This document shows, piece after piece, positions 60,748 to 64,000 of a stretch of 64,000 nucleotides of DNA; position 1 is the stretch's first letter; each line of letters opens with the position of its first letter. The notes under the pieces are model-generated. The model saw only the letters and a program-made list of their open reading frames with translations. It did not search any database and was not told where the DNA came from. The DNA is from Massilia sp. WG5 (lineage in GTDB: Bacteria; Pseudomonadota; Gammaproteobacteria; Burkholderiales; Burkholderiaceae_D): positions 2,604,001-2,668,000 of the forward strand of contig NZ_CP012640.2 of assembly GCF_001412595.2 (NCBI RefSeq), given 5' to 3'. Made by a program: the position numbers and the translations under genes.

Positions 60748-60834
60748 CGTCGCCCCCGCGGAGGCGGGAGCCCAAGTTCTGCTGGCGCTATCGCAACGCG
60801 TGCAACTTGGGTCCCCGCCTGCGCGGGGACGACG
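60748..60834. repeat. REP-like inverted repeat between nrdA and nrdB
   Basis: Two 31-nt arms (60748–60778 and 60804–60834) are inverted repeats with 27 of 31 matches around a 25-nt loop. Each contains a CCCCGCG core ending in CCCAAGTT. Such GTCCCCGC/CCCAAG palindromes are common scattered elements in related GC-rich betaproteobacteria. It is the main content of the nrdA–nrdB gap. Confidence 0.8.
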
Positions 60835-60843
60835 AATCAAAAA

Positions 60844-63753
60844 TTACTGGCAGGCTTCGCACTCGTCGAAGCCGGCGTCGCCCGGACGCAGGTAGCAGGC
60901 TGCGCCTTCCACCACATCCGCCGCTGCCGCCGGTGCTGCCGCCGGGGCCGGAGCCGCCGACGCTGCCGACAGGCCGCCATCGACCGCCACCGCGTTCAGG
61001 GCGCCGGTGCGGGTGGTCGACTTCTCCATGTGGGTCGCCGCCACGGTGCGCAGGTAGTAGGTGGTCTTCAGGCCGCGCAGCCAGGCCAGCTTGTAGGTCT
61101 CGTCCAGCTTCTTGCCCGAGGCGCCGGCCATGTAGATGTTCAGCGACTGGGCCTGGTCGATCCACTTCTGGCGGCGGGAAGCCGCTTCGACCAGCCACTT
61201 CGGCTCGACTTCGAAGGCGGTCGCGTAGATGTCGCGCAGGTCCTGCGGCACGCGGTCGATACGCGACAGCGAGCCGTCGAAGTATTTCAGGTCGTTGATC
61301 ATGACCTCGTCCCACAGGCCGCGCGCCTTCAGGTCGCGCACCAGGTAGCCGTTGATCTCGGTAAATTCGCCCGACAGGTTCGACTTCACGTACAGGTTCT
61401 GGAAGGTCGGCTCGATGCAGGCCGACACGCCGATGATGTTCGAGATGGTCGCGGTCGGGGCGATCGCCACGCAGTTCGAGTTACGCATGCCGAACTGCTT
61501 GATGCGGTTGCGAATGAGGGACCAGTCCATGGTCTCGGACGTATCCTGCTCCAGGTAGCCGCCGCGCTCCTCCGCCAGCAGCTTGATCGAATCCTGCGGC
61601 AGGATGCCGCGGTCCCACAGCGAACCTTCGTAGGACTGGTAGCGGCCGCGCTCTTCAGCCAGCTCGGTCGAGGCCAGGTAGGCGTAGTAGCAGACGGCTT
61701 CCATCGAGCGGTCGGCGAACTCCACCGACTTTTCCGAGGCGAACGGCACGCGCATCATGTGCAGGCAGTCCTGGAAGCCCATGATGCCCAGGCCGACCGG
61801 ACGGTGGCGCAGGTTCGAGTTCTTCGCCTTGTCGACGGCGTAGTAGTTGATGTCGATGACGTTGTCCAGCATGCGCATCGCGGTGCGGATGGTCTTCTGC
61901 AGCTTGACCGCGTCCAGGCCGTCGCCCTTCATGTGGGCCGGCAGGTTGACCGAACCCAGGTTGCAGACGGCGATCTCGTCGGCGTTGGTGTTCAGCGTGA
62001 TCTCGGTGCACAGGTTCGACGAGTGCACCACGCCCACGTGCTGCTGCGGCGAACGGATGTTGCACGGATCCTTGAAGGTGATCCACGGGTGGCCGGTCTC
62101 GAACAGCATCGACAGCATCTTGCGCCACAGGTCGAGCGCTTCGACTTTCTTGTACACGGACATTTCGCCGCGCGCGGCGCGCTCTTCATAGCCCAGGTAG
62201 GCTTCCTCGAAGGCACGGCCGACCTTGTCGTGCAGGTCCGGCACTTCGGACGGCGAGAACAGGCTCCAGGAGCCCTTCTCCATCACGCGCTTCATGAACA
62301 GGTCCGGAATCCAGTTCGCGGTGTTCATGTCGTGGGTGCGGCGGCGGTCGTCGCCGGTGTTCTTGCGCAGGTCGAGGAATTCCTCGATGTCCAGGTGCCA
62401 GGTTTCCAGGTAGCCGCAGACCGCGCCCTTGCGCTTGCCGCCCTGGTTGACCGCCACGGCGGTGTCGTTCGCCACTTTCAGGAACGGAACCACGCCCTGC
62501 GACTTGCCGTTGGTGCCCTTGATGCGCGAACCCATCGCGCGGACCGGGGTCCAGTCGTTGCCCAGGCCGCCGGCGAACTTCGACAGCAGCGCGTTTTCCT
62601 TGATCGCGTCGTAGATGGCTTCCAGGTCGTCGCCGACGGTGGTCAGGTAGCACGAGGACAGCTGCGAGCGGCGGGTGCCCGAGTTGAACAGGGTCGGGGT
62701 CGAGCTCATGAAGTCGAAGCTCGACAGCAGGTTATAGAACTCGATCGCGCGCGCTTCACGGTTTTCTTCGCGCAGGGACAGGCCCATCGCGACGCGCATG
62801 TAGAAGGCCTGCGGCATCTCGATGCGGGTTTCGCGGATGTGCAGGAAGTAGCGGTCGTACAGGGTCTGCAGGCCGATGTAGCCGAACTGCAGGTCGCGGT
62901 CGGCGACGATGGCCTTGGCCAGCTTCTGCAGGTCGAACTTGCCCAGCTCTTCATCCAGCAGCTCGGCGTCGATGCCCTTGGCGATGTACTGCGGGAAGTA
63001 GGTGACGTACTCGGCGGCGGCGCCGGCTTGCGCGACTTCCTTGCCGAAGACTTCCTTGCGGATGGTGTGCAGCAGGATGCGTGCGGTGACCTGGCTGTAG
63101 GCCGGATCCTTTTCCATCAGCGCGCGGGCGGCCAGGATGGCCGACTTGTGCAGCTCCTCGACCGGCACGCCGTCGTACAGGTTCTTCACGGTTTCGGCCA
63201 GGATGGCGTCGGCGTCGACGTGCTTTTCCAGGCCCACGCAGGCGGCGCCGATCAGGGCCGACACTTCGTTCATGTCCAGCGGGCGGCGCACGCCGCCGTC
63301 GACCACGGTGAACTGCGGCGCGGCGACTGCCGTGGCGCCCGACGCTTCCTTGGCGGCGCGGCGCTCGTCCATGCGCTTGGCGCGGTACAGCACGTATTCG
63401 CGCGCGACGTCATGCTCGCCCGAGCGCATCAGGGACAACTCCACCTGGTCCTGCACATCCTCGATGTGGAAGGTGCCGCCGTTCGGCTGGCGGCGCACCA
63501 GGGCCGCGACCACGTTGTTCGTCAGCTGCTCGACCAGGTCGCGGATGCGCGCCGACTCGCGGCCCTGCTCGCCGTTCACGGCGAGGAAAGCCTTGGTCAT
63601 CGCAACGGCGATCTTGGAGGGAGCGAACGGCACCACGGCGCCGTTGCGGCGGATGATGCGGTAATCATGGTTGGCGACCAGATCGGCCGCGCTGGTGCCG
63701 GCGGCCGCCGTTCCTGGTTGCGGATTGATGGAGATGTCCGAAGATGTTTGCAT
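60844..63753 (-). CDS. nrdA: Ribonucleoside-diphosphate reductase, alpha (catalytic) subunit
   Basis: NrdA reduces ribonucleoside diphosphates using the radical from NrdB. The 969-aa protein has an N-terminal ATP-cone (about 40–140, RIIRRNGAVVPFAPSKIAVA) for allosteric control. The active-site Cys368 lies in SSCYL, and Asn580, Cys582 and Glu584 in NLCTEI form the radical site. The C-terminal redox pair is in CEACQ. It is longer than E. coli NrdA because of extra sequence around the N-terminal region. The ATG at 63753 has GGGAGG 5 nt upstream; an upstream in-frame ATG (63780) lacks one. nrdB follows on the same strand. Confidence 0.96.
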   Translation of the reverse strand: MQTSSDISINPQPGTAAAGTSAADLVANHDYRIIRRNGAVVPFAPSKIAVAMTKAFLAVNGEQGRESARIRDLVEQLTNNVVAALVRRQPNGGTFHIEDVQDQVELSLMRSGEHDVAREYVLYRAKRMDERRAAKEASGATAVAAPQFTVVDGGVRRPLDMNEVSALIGAACVGLEKHVDADAILAETVKNLYDGVPVEELHKSAILAARALMEKDPAYSQVTARILLHTIRKEVFGKEVAQAGAAAEYVTYFPQYIAKGIDAELLDEELGKFDLQKLAKAIVADRDLQFGYIGLQTLYDRYFLHIRETRIEMPQAFYMRVAMGLSLREENREARAIEFYNLLSSFDFMSSTPTLFNSGTRRSQLSSCYLTTVGDDLEAIYDAIKENALLSKFAGGLGNDWTPVRAMGSRIKGTNGKSQGVVPFLKVANDTAVAVNQGGKRKGAVCGYLETWHLDIEEFLDLRKNTGDDRRRTHDMNTANWIPDLFMKRVMEKGSWSLFSPSEVPDLHDKVGRAFEEAYLGYEERAARGEMSVYKKVEALDLWRKMLSMLFETGHPWITFKDPCNIRSPQQHVGVVHSSNLCTEITLNTNADEIAVCNLGSVNLPAHMKGDGLDAVKLQKTIRTAMRMLDNVIDINYYAVDKAKNSNLRHRPVGLGIMGFQDCLHMMRVPFASEKSVEFADRSMEAVCYYAYLASTELAEERGRYQSYEGSLWDRGILPQDSIKLLAEERGGYLEQDTSETMDWSLIRNRIKQFGMRNSNCVAIAPTATISNIIGVSACIEPTFQNLYVKSNLSGEFTEINGYLVRDLKARGLWDEVMINDLKYFDGSLSRIDRVPQDLRDIYATAFEVEPKWLVEAASRRQKWIDQAQSLNIYMAGASGKKLDETYKLAWLRGLKTTYYLRTVAATHMEKSTTRTGALNAVAVDGGLSAASAAPAPAAAPAAAADVVEGAACYLRPGDAGFDECEACQ

Positions 63754-63914
63754 TGAGCCTCCCAGGATGGCTTGCGCCACCGACTAAAAACGATGAATGC
63801 CAACTGTACAAAGTTGGCAGCCTATTAACTTTTTGAAGAATAATAAAGAGGAGAAGCCTGTCCTGAAAAAGCCTGCAACCGGCCCTCCTCTGTTTGGCTG
63901 ACTCTGTCACTGAC

Positions 63915-63959
63915 CACTAGATCTAGTGTTTGAGCGCCGTATGAACCTAAGTATAGTCG
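63915..63959 (-). promoter_or_regulatory. Candidate NrdR boxes upstream of nrdA
   Basis: CACTAGATCTAGTG (63915–63928) is a perfect 14-bp palindrome close to the NrdR box consensus. A second, weaker palindrome CTAAGTATAG (63947–63956) has the same CTA...TAG pattern. Their centres are 30 bp apart, near the three-turn spacing of NrdR box pairs. The second overlaps the -10 box of the promoter at 63950–63976. NrdR represses nrd genes when dATP is high. Confidence 0.6.
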
Positions 63960-63976
63960 ATATTCGGCAATATCAA
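63950..63976 (-). promoter_or_regulatory. Candidate nrdA promoter
   Basis: Read leftward, TATACT (63955–63950) is a good -10. TTGATA (63976–63971) is a good -35, separated by 15 nt (16 if TTTGAT is used). The predicted start is near 63943, about 190 nt before the nrdA ATG. The rest of the 247 nt to the window end shows no gene. Confidence 0.5.
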
Positions 63977-64000
63977 AGAGTCTGCCCAACGGATTTTTTT

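Noticed and set aside
61030..63756. A 908-codon open frame on the + strand opposite nrdA
   Set aside because: It is antisense to nrdA, whose active-site motifs are all on the minus strand; the composition is that of a codon-biased shadow.
63665..63910. An 81-codon minus-strand frame ahead of nrdA
   Set aside because: It overlaps the nrdA start in another frame, has no Shine-Dalgarno and lies in the leader region.

Overview
The window is GC-rich chromosomal DNA from a betaproteobacterium of the Burkholderiales. It is most likely an Oxalobacteraceae member close to Massilia/Duganella. That placement is inferred from gene content and order (rubredoxin–pilGHIJ–chpA beside a thiD-like gene and hemL; ruvX–pyrR–pyrB–pyrC'; accBC–prmA–DUF3426) and from the alanine/lysine-rich histone H1-like protein; no 16S gene is present to confirm it. 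No rRNA, tRNA, CRISPR array, prophage or insertion sequence was recognised. The content is mostly core housekeeping genes, with several small non-coding repeat or structured elements between them.

Layout. 1–2.3 kb: a leftward molybdenum hydroxylase pair (2Fe-2S subunit, then a large Tat-exported subunit cut by the window edge). 2.4–10.3 kb: rightward corC–lnt, then glyQ–glyS–gmhB, then plsC and a YgjP-like metallopeptidase. 10.3–16.3 kb: leftward envelope-sugar genes (a YcxB-like protein, waaA, waaC, phosphomannomutase), an H-NS-family protein and a WecA-like transferase. 16.5–23.6 kb: apaH, a leftward yqgE–ruvX–pyrR–pyrB–pyrC'–plsC cluster, and photolyase. 23.6–33.0 kb: a leftward type IV pilus chemosensory operon (pilG, pilH, pilI, pilJ and a giant chpA) preceded by rubredoxin. 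33.2–38.3 kb: a thiD-like gene with hemL, an Nramp-related transporter, a small secreted protein and corA. 38.5–45.8 kb: leftward mpl–yqiA–ubiC–RNase II-family, then tonB-like–aroE–mtgA. 45.9–53.3 kb: rightward genes including a thioredoxin-like protein, aroQ, accB–accC–prmA and a PfkB-type kinase. 53.3–64 kb: leftward yggT, the histone-like gene, two glycosyltransferases, pgeF and nrdA–nrdB.

The most unusual signal is a pair of ~120-nt elements (33078–33196 and 46503–46624). They share conserved internal-loop motifs but have different, compensating helix sequences, which is the pattern of a selected structured RNA or single-stranded DNA. Both lie in the same orientation just upstream of rightward genes. 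I do not recognise them as a known family. Other points of note are a dihydroorotase homologue that has lost metal ligands and sits beside pyrB, an Nramp-family protein with altered metal-site residues, a ThiD-like protein lacking the GTGC motif, two unrelated long inverted repeats, probable NrdR boxes upstream of nrdA, and a perfect 57-bp tandem duplication inside the histone-like gene.
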